A stretch of DNA of 64,000 nt, taken from positions 29,751,395-29,815,394 of the forward strand of contig NC_135250.1 in assembly GCF_964204865.1 (NCBI RefSeq), read 5' to 3'. Numbering within the stretch: position 1 is the stretch's first letter; every line of letters begins with the position of its first letter. The DNA is from Styela clava (lineage: Eukaryota > Chordata > Ascidiacea > Stolidobranchia > Styelidae). The notes below the pieces were generated by a model. It was given only the letters and a program-made list of their open reading frames with translations. It was not told where the DNA came from and searched no databases. The position numbers were made by a program, and so were the translations under genes. Shown in pieces: positions 1 through 20,607 of the stretch.

Positions 1-459
1 CTAGCGGATCCGGGGTTGGTTTTCAAGAGTTTTGAGTGTCCAAATAGCGTTTCAAGCAACGAAAAATTGTTATGTATGATACGGAAGATTGCTTTCTCTT
101 TTGTAAATTTTAAAAGAGGGCGTTTCAATCCTCCCCCTTCCATTGGCTACGCCCATGCGTCATATTCAATGCTTCACAACTTTTATTACTTATCACATTG
201 TGCCGATCATATTTTTGAACACGAAGTGAACCTATGGATCGTTTTGTTCTTCTTCTTCTTCGTCTTGTTATCTTATAAAATCGCTATAAGACGCAGCTGT
301 TTTTAAGGAGTAACAGGCTATCGTACAAAGCTCCAAAACAGCATAAAGCGCAACTGGACCCATACATTATGCGCACCTTCTTATAAGGCGCATGATCAAT
401 TTTTTGAGCAAAAAACGTACTCAAAGTGCACCTTATGGTACGTTAAATACGATACTTAC

Positions 460-1707
460 CACACTATCAGCCCACGACCCTCCGCATGGCCCTCCATTCT
501 TGACAGGAGTCACAAGTCCTTTAGTTCGCCAGTCGACAGAATCGTCTTCTAGTTGGTCAATTATTTCGTTTGTGATGTTTACGATTTTGCACACTTCGCC
601 CTGATTGGTTGAATAAGTCACGTGGCCAGAAATAAAACTTCGTTGTTCATCTTGGTCCTAAAGTTTGATTAACACCGATTAACTAATTTACAGGGTGGTC
701 GATAGAAAAACAGAAAAGTTGTCAAACAGCTATTTAGTGGTGTTTGAAATTTTAGGGGGTGTGGATGTATGCACCCCTATAGGAGGGATGTAGGGAAATC
801 ACCTAATGGGCGCGGGGTCCCAGTGTTTGAAAAGTTTGACTTGGCTTTGTTGGCATCAAAGGGTAAAAATCTCGAACCAGAGAGATAATAGCTCCTTACA
901 TATCGTTAAATATCAGTAATTGCTTGTACAGGGACTTATTCGGAGCGGGAGACGTAAATAGCGTCGTATATAATATATGAGCGAACTAATATATATTCTA
1001 TATTCTATTTTGTTCGATAATTAGAACCGAATTCGAACTCACCATATCAGCGAACTGATTCATTCCAAGTCTGAAGGTATGGATTCCATTATCTGCTTCC
1101 ATGTTATGATCAACAACCTTCTTCAAATTCTTTTCCCAGATATATTGCCTTTTGTTTACTTCTTCGTACGAGTACGATTTCCCTGTAACGAAAATATTGA
1201 TGACGTCATATAAAAATTGTTGATGACGTCAGTAGTCTATTAATTCTTGTAATACTTTGATTCTCACGTGGGCTACAGAGTACGATTTTCCTGTAGAAAA
1301 AATATTGATGACGTCATAGAAAAATGTCATGTCGTCAGTATTCATATGACGTCATTATTTTAATGCTTTTGCAGAATTTTTATTCCTAATTGAACTTTAA
1401 AATACAATTTCTCTGTAGCCAAAGTTATGATGACGCCATACCGAAAATTGTTGATGACGTCATACCAAATATTTCGATGATGACGTAAAAGACGATTTCA
1501 TTTACTCAAGGTCGGATGGCGTCATTATCGTATTAATTTTGCATTCAATTTTTTGACTTTTACAAAATAATCCCATGCAAAAATATTCAGTGTTCACTTA
1601 CCATGTTCTGTCTTCCACGCTTCCCACTCCGACTGGAAAAGTCTATTTGCAGAGACCGACAGACAGCAGACAGCAAAATATACAGCAACAACAACAAGGA
1701 TTCTCAT
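460..1707 (-). CDS. Locus A: cathepsin L-like protease paralogue, 5' exons only, catalytic Cys replaced by Ser (partial or pseudogene)
   Basis: Three exons are visible on the minus strand: 1707-1602, 1182-1043 and 657-460. All have AG/GT borders and stay in one frame (148 codons). Exon 1 encodes a hydrophobic signal peptide (MRILVVVAVYFAV...) and the propeptide start RLFQSEWEAWK. Exon 2 is the I29 core with YIWEKNLKKVVDHN and GMNQFADM, nearly identical to locus B. Exon 3 reaches the start of the mature enzyme, VDWRTKGLVTPVK. Where active paralogues read Q..CGSCWAFS, this one reads GGPCGGSWADS. The catalytic Cys (residue about 143) is Ser (codon TCG), the oxyanion-hole Gln is Gly and the following Phe is Asp. 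Exons 4-7 are not found between 1 and 459 and would lie off the left edge or be lost. Cysteine-protease activity is unlikely. It could be a pseudoprotease, a decaying copy or, less likely, a serine-type relative as in silicateins. Frame and splice sites are intact so far. Confidence 0.75.
1195..1530. repeat. CRE-like TGACGTCA-rich segment in locus A intron 1
   Basis: Intron 1 of locus A holds several exact TGACGTCA octamers plus near matches (TGACGCCA, GATGACGTAA), often preceded by TTGA or GTTGA. TGACGTCA is the ATF/CREB consensus. The same octamer recurs upstream of locus E and at 35.6-37.8 kb, so it may be a repeat component rather than a selected enhancer. Confidence 0.45.
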
Positions 1708-1721
1708 ATCTAATCAATTGG

Positions 1722-1729
1722 TATTTATA
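1722..1729 (-). promoter_or_regulatory. TATA-like box upstream of locus A
   Basis: TATAAATA on the minus strand lies about 15-22 bp before the ATG of locus A. Loci B, E and F have similar boxes 30-70 bp before their ATG. The short spacing would give a very short 5' UTR, so the role is inferred from position only. Confidence 0.3.
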
Positions 1730-1987
1730 AAGATCTATCGTTCAATATTCTGTCAGAAATTACGAAAGAGTTTGATAAAAGAATTATAAAATAATGCAAT
1801 GTCCCAAAATGAATTTTTCCACTTCGTCATTTATCTTACGGACTCATTGATCTACTAAATTAAAGTATTATCAGGCTTTTAACCCTCGCCTCTTTTTAGA
1901 ATTCGTTAAGTCTTACGATCCACCCCAAAAATAACTACAACAACAAGCGTTCTCCATTGTTTGAGAACCGCTGTACTAAATTAAAGG

Positions 1988-2222
1988 GGGGCTCCCGAAG
2001 TATGCGAACCAAGATGGCAGACATCGGAATGTAATATGTGTACTAGGTTAGGGTTAGGCCATAATTTTAGGTATAAATACTACGGGAGGCTCTTGGCTAG
2101 TCTTCGAACTGATAATAGGACTATAATAAGGAAAATTGGAAAAAATTATCGCCTAATCCTAGCCTGTTACCCATGTTACGTTCCGATGTCCGCCATCTTG
2201 GTTCGCATACTTTGGGAGCACC
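1988..2222. mobile_element. MITE, long type (235 bp), perfect 8-bp target duplication
   Basis: The termini are inverted: GGGGCTCCCGAAGTATGCGA at the left and its near complement ending GGGAGCACC at the right. The element is flanked by ATTAAAGG on both sides (1980-1987 and 2223-2230). Inside is the GGTTAGGGTTAGGCCATAAT motif shared by the family. No coding capacity. Confidence 0.9.
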
Positions 2223-5200
2223 ATTAAAGGATTATCGTGCCCGCTTCACGAATACGCCACAGACAATATAGGTGGACTATACATTTATTCTGCCATAATA
2301 AAAATCCAACAACACTGTATTTTTTCTAGTTTATTAGATAGACAATTTTCCGATGGCACTTTTGTTAATTTTACTCTATAAAATTTATCAAATTCTATAA
2401 TCATGAACCTAATTAGTAAATTACACTGAAATCTGCTCAGTATTTGTAGACGCAATTGTAACACAGTCGACGCGATGTTGTTTACATACTGTTAATAATA
2501 GAGCTTGCTTACATAAATTTGTACGTAACTTTCACAATGCACATCGTATTTCAAGTATAAATCTCATTCCACACATAGCAGCTAGTGCTCCACTGCTCAA
2601 CAAAAGGACCCCAGACCAGTTAGGGGGAGGCCACCACGCCGGGCGCAAAGATGATTGATTTTAATTTTACTTTTCCTAAAAAATTGCCCATTGTTCCAAG
2701 TTATATTGCTTGATAAAGTTATTTTACAGGGTGTTTTCACTTTGTTGAGCATGAATTGTTTGAACTTAACGGACTTTGAAATCTGCTAATCAAAATAACA
2801 CTATAAATACAACTGAAATGACTTTAAATTATGTCAAGACGTCCATGCTAATATCACATGAATTTTTGTAAAATTTACTGTCGTTTTTTCGTAGTAAATT
2901 GCAGGACGTATTGTGATTTGATGTGAGCAAATTGCAAACAGCTTATCGATAAGAGCGAGTCATATGATGATGGTGTCAAAGGTTATTTGTTACGCATGAT
3001 TGGACTACATTTTATCAGTATAGGCACAATCCACTAGTAGGCGCAGTTTACATTTTACAAATGCAATGAAAAAAACTGGCAATTCACTTAAATAAATAAT
3101 AAATATATTATGTTTTATTATTTCTTTTATAATCTGCCCGTGGCCGACCAAGGAGGCCCCTAGTGCAGTTGGAGGTGGGCCACCATGCCAGACGCAAAAC
3201 TGATTTTACTTTAACAAGAAAACCTTCCGTTCTTCCTAGTTTCATGGACCTTTCCCCGACCTTTGACCTTTATTGTTTTGATTTTGGTGGCTCAGACAAA
3301 CATTGCAAATATTCAGGCTTGTGTAGGGCGATAGAGTGGTACGTTGCTCGTTTTATAGGCCTTCGAATGGCATTTCACTGGTGATGGCGGTATTTTCGTG
3401 CTTCTAACGTTACAACATATTGTCAAGTGATCTATTATTAACGTTATTCCGTCTTCACATTGCCGTTAACGTACTTAACTTAGTTGATAGTTAACTTAGT
3501 TACCTGGTGGCAATCATGCACTATTCAGTACCTAACTTAGTTCTAAAAGCTTATTTACCATACAAAAATGAAGTTACTCAGAGATGACTTTTCTATGACT
3601 TGGTTCTCCAAGAACTTTTCTTTCGCCCAGCAGGAGAAGGATACAATACTTTTCATTGAAAGGTAATATTTAAACTTACCGTTATCATATCCTATAGTTC
3701 ATAGACTGATAGATAGCGTCCAAGTTAGGGCTGAATTGGTGGGTTTAGTATAGAAACAAATGAAATGCAGGGGATTGAGGGGAAGTTTAAAGTCTTTTAA
3801 ATACATTCTTGGAAACATTGCACAAACTACAGAAATCTGTATTTTGAACAGGTGAATATTTTTTTCAGATACATTCATGATGGTTCAGTCGTCAATTTCA
3901 AAGCCAAGTGCTACAGATAAGTTCAGGAGTCACTGCCAGTCTGCCACCACATCATCTTCAAATAGGGGTGTCGCCGAATAGTCACCAAGTCTCTGATGCA
4001 ATTTGTACATGCTAGGCACGGTGAGGCCACTTAAGTTTATGTCGTATCATAGAAACACAGATTTATTAGCTCAGTAAGATGGGTGCAAATATACTATTGA
4101 AAGATTAGATTCAACAGGTTTATTGAAGTATTATGATCGATTACATACCACATAAAATTACAAGACCAATAATGTTATAGTGAATAACATAGTTTAAATG
4201 AACTAACCAAGACTATCCAACATATTAAATTAAGGGGAATAAAAGATTTTCCGCTGAGCCAAGCATGTACAAGCCTTCCCCAGCATTGGTAACAACCTAT
4301 ATGGAGGGAACAAAATAGATCCAACAGTTTTGTCGTCTGTAGTTGGTGCTAATCCCACGAAGTTAGATCGAGCCAGAGTTCCAATCATGCCGGTTAAACC
4401 AAAAACAGTCGGGTATCTGATAGGTTTTACAATATAGTTTATTCATTCAGTGTAGAAATAGAATATAACAGATTATAAAAAATATATGATGAAGGAACAA
4501 GCAAGTAAATCCAAGAAAATTACTACAAAAAATTATACAGTTTTGCAGATATTGTGCCGTATAGGATAAAAATACACACCAGATATATGCTTTTGGGCAT
4601 AACAAACAAAAACCACGAAAGCAATGGAGCGTCTGAGTTATTTTATTAAAGCTGCCTGGTTTCATCTCCTGATAATATGGAAGAATTGCTCTCACTGGGC
4701 ACTACCTCATTGTTATATAGTCAGATGGGCAAACACCCACCACTTGGTTCGGTTCTAAAATTATCAGGTGATTATGAACAATTTGTGATTTATATGACAG
4801 TAATAAATGCAAAACAACCTAACAAAATAAGGATATTCATCACACACCACAGTTACTACCAAGTGCAGGGCCAACTTCTGGTATCTGGAGCAGCTTGGTG
4901 TGGCTTTGCAGTTGCAGTTTAGATTCTGAATCTTGTTAATTCTTTCGTGACCTTTTATTATTATTATTTCTTTTTCTGGTAGGTAGTCGCGTACTTTTTG
5001 AAATCTATTTTAAGTTATGCTCGACTTCCACTTTTCTCTGCATTTTGTTTGTATGTTGACTTTTTGTGTTGTTTTATGCCAGAGAACCAAAATAAAATGA
5101 TGATGATGCTTGCTTACATTTTTCTGCTGTCTGACAAAGCGCTGTCTTTTTCATCAGCGGCACTTGAGGTAGTTTCAAGTAAAGTCTGGGGGCAGATCTG

Positions 5201-6662
5201 GTTGGATCCCTGACAATCCTTTCTCACTCTCGTCAGATTTGCATGTCTTTGTATCAAATGAAGTATCTGGTGACAGATCCTGTTAAATTATGATCCAAAG
5301 TTAAATTATGGTATAAGTAATCATTACCTTACAATTTGATGATGCTTCTCTGTTGGGCGACAAGAATTCTGATATAGGGTCAGGGTATTCATCAGTTGGT
5401 CCATCGCCTCCATGAAAATGCATGATGGAACGCATTGCTTGTATGAAAATTTATTTCATATAAGAATTAACATATTGAATATATCATAGGTATCGAAAAC
5501 AATATTTATGTTGGCCTACCTTGGTATACACGAAGGTATTTCTGGTGATTTTTCCTAGATTGAATATACTGTGAGGCCTGTTGCATTCCTTTATCCATCT
5601 CATTGCTTTTTGGCAGTCAATATGTGGCTTTGGGAAAGGCACAAATCTTACCGTACCGGTACTTCATTTGAAGGGCAGTGGTACCGTACAGGTTTTCAGA
5701 CCGGCAAATACCATATGCGCAGCGTTTACACATCGCTAGTCTACCAAAATAATTCACTAATAGATTCTGTTTAATAAAAATGCAACATCGTATCAAAGAC
5801 AAATTCTCCCGTACTGACATACGGTAGGCTACCGATACCCTTGATTGCATAAGCATGACTGTCTTCTGTCTACTATTTTTTGGTTCGAAATAGCAGTTGC
5901 GACCTGTACAGTACCGTACCTGTAAGGTGCCTGCAACGGGTACAGCCTTTTAGTATAGATATATAAATTTCGTGAACGTGATTTGCAACAAGTAACATAC
6001 AGTATTACCGCTTTCTAATTCTCGCAGCCTTGTGAAGAAAACAAAAAGCGAAAGAAAGCACAAAGATCTGCCTAAACCGCCAGCAACCTGTGCGGAACGC
6101 GTCCAAAGTTGTCTGAGCGACTTTTCAGCGGGGAATGTTTGTTTACATCTGCTCGCTTGTAATTGGTTGAAAATACGGATGTTTTGATGTCGGGGAAAGG
6201 TCCATTGCATGATAATGTTATTGGACACGTTTAGTGGACATAACGATCGTTTCAATAATATGTTGTTATTGTTATTTGTCTCCATCATTTTTAAAAAATC
6301 GCTTTTCTCTTCGAATACTGGACCAATTGCTTTGAAATTTTCAGTGGTTAAAGATAAAATTTTTCTCCAGAAGGCAATTACTTTTTTTTCGCTATGACGT
6401 CATCAAAATTATTGCCATTGGGTGGCGCTACGTGTCCATATATTTGAGCATAGCTCTCTTGTTTCATAGTGTGTTTCAGTTTGTTGAGCATGAATTGTTT
6501 GAACATGATGGGATGTGGAATCAGTGCTAAAAGCCTCTGCGAGGTTGGGAACCACTGCTCAGATTTTAGATGAACATCCACTAGAGGGACTCACACTCTA
6601 CAAAAACGCAGCGTTGGACTTGTTCTGACTTCTGGATACTAAAGCCCACGACTGCAAATTGC

Positions 6663-6872
6663 GGCGCTCCAGTAGTGTGTGTACCTATATGGGGGTAATT
6701 AATTTTGTTCGCCTATTCTACATCAAGTTGTGTAAAGGATCTGAAACTTATGGGCAGGGGGTATATTCACTTGGCTAACACAAACAGTCCCCGAACTGGT
6801 AATAGAACTAAAATAAGAAAAATCGGAACAAAATTGTGACCTTACCTGGTACAAATACTAAGAGGAAGGCAG
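6663..6872. mobile_element. MITE, related third type (about 210 bp)
   Basis: It begins GCGCTCCAGTAGTGTGTGTACC and contains ATCAAGTTGTGTAAAGG, GGGCAGGGGGTATATTCACT and AACAGTCCCCGAACT, shared with copies at 11.4, 18.3, 24.5, 50.0, 61.5 and 63.5 kb. The right end is degraded, so the target duplication is unreadable. Confidence 0.7.
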
Positions 6873-8891
6873 AAAGGTAACTTGCGCTCCCATTACCTGA
6901 AATCGGCTGGAATATTTCCTACCTGATCTATAAGTATTTTATATCAATATCATCAGGCGGATTTTATTAATTTCATTCAGGATGTCTGACAATCAGTTTG
7001 CTCGTTTTGCGTCCCCTCTTTACCCCGAACTGCCCTTCTTGATTTTATTTTCACATTTTGCATGTATTTATTTTTATCATGGAAAAAATACGACTTTACT
7101 AACAGCGAAAAATGCAATGCATTATACAGCACGACCTTAGTTTCGTCATAAATGATTAACTTGATTTTATTAAAACCGCTTAAGGCACATCATGTGATTT
7201 AAAAAATAACAAGCCATTTAATATTATCTTCTGTTTAGTATGGCGTCACAATGTGCAATGAGTAAACAAACAACCTTGCATTATTTTGTCACAAGACTAA
7301 TTCATGTGATTCTTCGACCTCCGATGAAACGCACGCTGAGGCCGTTGACCTGTCCATGTACAACAAAGAAAGGTTACAAATTTTCAACATTTTAAAATCG
7401 CAAATACCGCGTGAACGACGCGCTATAGAGCCGTAGCGCGAACTGACTTCGACCTTTGACCTTCCAGGTGGGCGAAATTTTATTTTCTGATTACTATTCT
7501 TGATTCAGTGTTACGTTTTTATAAAGAATTAGATCAGAGCAAGTTATGCCGCACTCACTTAGAAGTGAAGATGGCTCTTCTTCAAGCAAAGTTACGAGCA
7601 ACACGGTAAATCCAAGAGATATGTGCACTATCTCAGAAATAAAGAATGCTAGCTCATCTCTGAGATAAGTTATGGGTGACCACAGTATAGAATTACCGTG
7701 CATTATACGTCAACAAATACCGACTGAAGCAATTCGCGCGAACACGACTGCGGCACTCGACACCTGAGTATCAAAATTTGGCGGTGTCGGTGACTGGTAC
7801 ATTGACCTCTCATATAACTGTTTCACGATATTCATAAAGTGATCATGGATTCTCAATAAAGCATGAATGGCGACCGTGAACGAATACCATTTATACACGC
7901 TACATACACTTGGGGCGCACCAGTGAGTAGCTTGGCCAAATCACAGCGCTTGCTTGCAAAGTCATGCATGCATCACGTGATCAGGGTTTGAAAATCAAAT
8001 ATTGCTGGCTCCGCAATAATTAACGTTTGAGCTTGAAATAGTTTTGATCCCGAAGTGACAATGCAGTGCAAAAAAATGGGTTCCAAAACTTTTTGCTCGT
8101 GTGGCGCCAAATTATCAAGTGGAATAAAATTAACTTTTTTTTTCACATTTTTTTTGAGTCTTCCTGAAATTTGGTTGTTCAAATCTTAATTAAAAAGCAA
8201 AACTGTTTCATTCCGTCACAATATCAATCAACTTTTCAAAAAACTCCGTACTCAGTTGGGGCATTTCAGTACCGGTACCGATGCGGGATCCCAAACCGCG
8301 GTACGCGGGCTATTTACGGCCCTCGTAATGATTTAATATAGCCCGGTATCGGCCCCTGACGGGCGTTCCACTCTACAGGCCCGCAAATATCATTCCGCTA
8401 CTAATTTTGGCCCGCAGTCAATCAACTTCGGGAACTACTGTTATAGACCATATATTTGAGCAATGCTTCCTTGTTCCGGGGTCATATAAGGGTCATGTAT
8501 ACGCCCCTTACAATCACGGGACTCAATTAAAATGTCATCAATGCATTGGGTAAACACAACGAGTCAACCTTTGTTCGACACGATATTTGTTCCCAAATAA
8601 GGTATTTTGTCGAGTCAGTTAAATAAAGAAAACAGGTCGAGGGATGACTGTTAAGAAATATGTAGTGTTAACTATGATTTTGTAGGCTTAATGTGCAATG
8701 AAAATTGATTTGAGCAGTATACTCGAGTTCTGAGCGTTTTTTTCGTTATTTCGCGTTTTTTGCTCCTTCACTATATGCAATTCAGTGGCCACTTGCTTTT
8801 CGCACGTTAATTCTATTCGATTTTTTTGCACTCTTGTGTAGAGTCCCTGCCAAATAAACACCCCCGCCCTCCGCTCAAAATAGAAAAATTA

Positions 8892-8990
8892 GGGACCTCC
8901 TGAAGTATGCGCACCAAGATGGTGCACAACCTGAACTCAGGCTGTGTACCAGGTTAGGGTTCAGGTTGTGCGACATCTTGGTGCGCATAG
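8892..8990. mobile_element. MITE, short palindromic type, 3' end truncated
   Basis: Two complementary arms (GCGCACCAAGATG..CACAACCTGAA and its complement) surround TGTACCAGGTTAGGG. The final GGAGCGCC is absent, as in the sister copy at 40958-41055. The RNA could fold into a hairpin. Confidence 0.75.
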
Positions 8991-9438
8991 TAATTATCCC
9001 GTTAGAGATAGTGTGCCTAGGAATGCAGATTGCACTGAAAATTCGAATTTGCAAATCATTTCTAAACCCGACCCGAACCCGAACTGGAAAATTAGTAATT
9101 TTAGCATTAGTTGCGAGGACTTTGTACAAAAAATTCACTCATTTTAATAAAATAAAGATTTTCCACCAATTTAAACTCTTTGGCGTGACGTTCTGTCGAA
9201 GTATTTCTCGAAAATTTAAAACGACCGCAAAAAATATACGTTCCAGTTGTTGAACGTGAATTGCTCAGAGATGAATCTCCTTAACTCTTGAGTGAGTGTA
9301 CATTTCTCTTGGCATTTCAGTGTTCGCCCGACAATTTTCTCAGACCTCAGGTAAGAGTCTGTTCTTTTTATTCTGAGCGAGTGCGCGTGATCTTGCATTT
9401 ACCAAATACTCAAAAATATATTCTCATTGGGTTAAAAA

Positions 9439-9633
9439 TGTCGCGCCAGAAGTATGTGCACAATGGCGGACACAGGAACGTCGTACGTGTACCAGGTTAG
9501 GGTTAGGCCATAATTTTATTTCAATTTTCCTTATTTTAGTTCTATTACGAGTTCGGTGACTATTCAAGTGACTCCCGTAGTATTTGTACGACGTTCTGGT
9601 GTCCGCCATCTTAGTGCACATACTTCTGGAGTA
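9439..9633. mobile_element. MITE, long type (195 bp), perfect 8-bp target duplication
   Basis: Flanked by GTTAAAAA at 9431-9438 and 9634-9641. The inverted ends carry the CAGAAGTATGTGCAC and GTGCACATACTTCTG motifs. The internal family motif GGTTAGGGTTAGGCCATAAT is present. Confidence 0.88.
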
Positions 9634-11425
9634 GTTAAAAAATAATCTTAAGGGTTTCTTACAAATTTGATGTGGAAACCCTTGCATTATACACTTATGG
9701 ATACACTACAATAAAGGGATAGAAAAAAGAATAGGAAGTTAGAACGGCGCAACCCGGCATATTTAATTTAGTGAATACAGCTTTTTTAAGACTTTTAACA
9801 TTCGCCTTTTTGTCTTGCAAGAATTTACAATCCAATATATAGATTTTTGCACTCATAATGACTAAGCGATATCGGCTTACCACCGGTTATGTAGTCATAG
9901 ACGATTTTACAACGTTTGCAAAAGGCATTTAAATGGATTGCATAAAACAGACCCGGCCAGATATAAAACACAGATAAATGTAAAAATGGATTATAATAAA
10001 AATATAAGATTCTCTGGAAAATTACTTTTATCGTGTGCTTGGCGTAAGGATACCTTTACAATAAGCATGTCTTTGCATTTTTTGCATGAATTCAAATAAC
10101 GAAATGAGTTTGCGCTTTTTCGTTTTCACGTGATTTATATGACACAGTAATCACACAAAGATTGAATTACGTAAAAATTTGGCATAATTTTACGCTGTTT
10201 TCAAAAGTGTATATTAATTATATCACATGATTTGGAGCAAAATCAGTATGAATCCATCAGCGCGAAAATTCCCTAAAAATAATAAATGTATGAACAGGAT
10301 TTGTGATAAAATTCGCGCAAATAGTATTTCTCGCAATGGCACAAACCGGATCAAGTACTCATGTGAATCCTATCCGTTTGCGCTCAGAAGAATGCTGTTC
10401 AGAAAAAATATTTGACGGTATTTTCTTGCCGCGTTAACACTATATATACTGTGATAAGATACCTCTATAACAGAGGCGGGAAAGGTTTTGGACTAAAGGA
10501 CAAATATTTTGCTTACCTAGACTGGCGGCCCATGTGAACATAAAGTTTTGTTAACGTCTCCAGAACATGAAAGTCTGTGGCAACGTCAATTTCCCATAAT
10601 GATTCAAATTAGATCAGGCATTACTTTTGCACCAAATGACGTTAAAATCATAAATTCTCCGGCCTAGTAGGCAGGTCTGTTGTCTTGAACCGACGCAGAC
10701 CCACCCTTTGACGTATAGGGAGCGAGATAAACCCTAAGGTTTCGCGCAAATGACTCAAACTATTTCATACAGTTCTCTCGTTCCAAATGACGTTAAAATT
10801 CGACTCAAAATTTTGTTATTTTCTTGCAGCATACATAAATCCCGTCACATGATAGTGTTTGTTCCAACATCGCACAAATAGTTTACCTAATGCGATAAAA
10901 CGGCATTAAACCGATCCGCGACTTGCACCGGTAATAAAACAAAGCGACTCTCTTATCAAACTGCATATGATACGGGATGGCACGACGCGACACCGAGTTT
11001 TTAAAGAGACAGCATCAACTCTTTGTCTAAGAGGTCGTTAGTTATAGTTTAGAGTTTTAATTATGTGCGGTGCTTTTGTGTTGGGTATTGAATGCAGGTT
11101 TTAAGGGTTTACTAGTTTTTCGAATAATGTAGTCACGTATTTTTACGATTTTGCCGCTTTGCGCTGAAAAATTGTCACATGGTTGTTTTTACTAAGTAAC
11201 GAATATGGTAAATTTTGAAATAATCCCGCTTATTAAAAATTTTTTTTTTTTTTTCAAATTTTAGTGGGGTTACACACGACGAAGTAGAAATATAGTTTTA
11301 ACATTTCCTAATAGTATAGATTTAAACATGTATTCTCAAGTCATTTTGAGGTTATTGGTATTTCCTTTCTGAAAAAAGCTTTAGCACAGTATTCACTGAG
11401 CCTTATGACTAGAGGCCCCATATTG

Positions 11426-11639
11426 AGGGCTCCCGTAGAATGTGCACCAGGTTAGGGTTAGCCATAGTTTTATTCCAATTTTTTTTTCTTTTGGTTCTAT
11501 TACAAGTTCGGGGATTGTCTGTGTTAGACAAGTGAATATACCACCTGCCCATGAGTTTCAGTCCGTTCATACAACTTGATGTAAAGTAGGCGAACAAAAT
11601 TAGTTACCTCCATATTGGTACACTGGTATCGGGAACGCC
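11426..11639. mobile_element. MITE, third type (214 bp), 7/8 target duplication
   Basis: Flanks are CCATATTG (11418-11425) and ACATATTG (11640-11647). It carries CACCAGGTTAGGGTTAG near the left end and ACCTCCATATTGGTACAC near the right end, ending GGGAACGCC. Confidence 0.8.
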
Positions 11640-11951
11640 ACATATTGTATCTATAGCAATAAAACACTGATAAATATTTTTAAATTTTATCGTATTTTGA
11701 AGTAAATGTAATTTGTTATTTTATGTAAGCAAAATTGAGGTCTTTCTATGCCTGGAATAAAGATAAAGTGGACTCGGATTTTTTTTGTGTTCCATAAAAC
11801 CTCAAAATTTATTTTCTATAAAATGCGATAAAATTGAATCGTTTTTTAAAAGTGTAAATAAACGCCGCGTACGAAAAAAGAGAAATTAACATTTCACATT
11901 TCAGTTTACTTTGTAAGCCATTCATTTTAATTTTTCATTGCATCAGCAGTT

Positions 11952-11958
11952 TATAAAT
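11952..11958 (+). promoter_or_regulatory. TATA-like box of locus B
   Basis: TATAAAT lies about 40 bp before the ATG at 11994. The spacing matches the boxes before loci E and F and allows a very short leader. Inferred from position. Confidence 0.4.
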
Positions 11959-11993
11959 TACTAAATACTTTTTGTCGATAAATCAAAAAAAAA

Positions 11994-18965
<6,972 letters not shown>

Positions 18966-19234
18966 AATGGACAAAAGATGGCGACGGGTTGACTCAAATT
19001 GGACATTTAAGGGCTTTTCTTAATTCTTCACGAAACTGGTTGAAAATTTTTATCTATTCCCCATGGATGGGCCGTAGAAATATCAATTATTTATTTGCGG
19101 TTTATCCTTGGCTGTTTTTAAATTTTTTACTAGCTAAATTTGCTGCTCATATTTTGATAATTATAATTGTTTTGAATTTTTTTTTGAAATTTTTGATGGC
19201 ATTCCTACCTATTACAGTGTTACTGAAATGATTT

Positions 19235-19240
19235 AATAAA
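19235..19240 (+). terminator. Poly(A) signal of locus B
   Basis: AATAAA, 270 bases after the locus B stop codon and the first canonical signal in the 3' flank. Inferred from motif and position. Confidence 0.55.
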
Positions 19241-20607
19241 TATATTCATTTTCCGAGAAATTATATTTTCAAGATTATTTTGTGCTTACCGAAAAACAGA
19301 AAAGGTAGAATTTTATTATTTTTATGAAAAAATAGAAGTAATATAAAATAATCTTACATTCAATACTATACGGTTAAATATCAGATTATTTTACGCTTTT
19401 TTCAAAAGTTTGTAATCTATTTTTTCATTAATAAAGCTGAATCTTGCCTAGACACTGCTGGAAATACGAAATTTTTACATCATTCTTGTGTTGTTCTTTT
19501 ATTATTTAGCTTCAGTTGATAAATTGAATAACATGAAAATGTTAGTAAAAAACGCGTTTTTATGTAGTGTACTACTAACCTAAAGATGGGAATTACTGTA
19601 AAATGTAGAATGTATATTAGCGCGAAAAATCGCGGAAATGTACTTTCTCGGAAATGGTCCAATAACTCAATATTTCGTCTCCTATGTGATTATTTTGCTG
19701 TTTAGTAAAATTGATGTTTTATGCTTGTAAATATTTAATGAAAATCGAAGATACGATCGTTTTATTATATTTCTTTTCGTTTTATTATATATTTTGAGTC
19801 GAAAAATTATCTGTCCGAACTTTGGGATCTATTTTATCAATCTGTCCTCGAAACGGGCGATAATATTTGATATATCTAAAAAGTTTGAGGTTTTATTATA
19901 TATTGTCTCCCGATCGGGTCTAAGTTTTTGAAATTTCCTCCAAACGGGCGATAATTTTTTGGCTTTATTCCATTCTAGCTTCCAAATATATTCACTTACA
20001 CTATGCATGTTAAAACGGTGCTGTTCCTATAAAACTAGTCATTGGAGGCATGGCCAAAGATGTTTCTTGCCCAATAGGCGCTTTACAACAGCGGGCCATG
20101 TATGTTCTGACTGATAATGACCAGTGAAAGCATCAAACATATGATTATAAAATGATTTTTATGCTAATTTTTCTGTATTGACTTCAATTTATAGATAATT
20201 TTACGATTTTTCTAATTACTTGGTCGTATAGACATAAATGAAAAGTATTGCTATTTGTGACTCTTAACCCCATAGTGGCAATACATTGCGGAGAAATTCA
20301 ATTTTCATACAATTCATGAATTACATAACTCCCTTATGCTTTTATTCCAATACATTTTTGTCATATTCATTCAAATTGGTTCAATAAAAACCTTGAAACT
20401 TTTGTGACCATAAATCCTCAAAACGACAGTACCTAGATGTTTTACATTAATAATATAACTTTAATCAAAGAATTGAATATGAATAAAATTGCATAATTTA
20501 TGAAAAATCATAACCCATAAATGTCATTCTTTTGTCAATTTTTTAGTTTTACGTTTCAAACTTATACAAGCTTTTCAATACTATGGAAAAATTCAGAAAA
20601 TTTACAG

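Larger units (their letters stand above)
1708..11993. other. Intergenic region between divergent loci A and B; no gene recognised
   Basis: This 10.3-kb stretch separates two head-to-head cathepsin-like loci. It holds MITE copies at 1988-2222, about 6663-6872, 8892-8990, 9439-9633 and 11426-11639. Degraded GGCC-rich hAT-like fragments lie near 2595-2650, 3140-3200 and 8270-8420. A dispersed motif (GAGCATGAATTGTTTGAAC) is seen near 2745 and 6485. Fragments of the ACTCA/GAGCAAAGTTAC minisatellite family occur near 7540-7680 and 9255-9390. The short open frames here have no recognisable protein similarity and several fall inside MITEs. Confidence 0.6.

Noticed and set aside
2036-2227. Recurrent peptide-like frames (CTRLGLGHNF...) at several sites
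   Set aside because: They lie inside MITE copies and repeat because the elements repeat.
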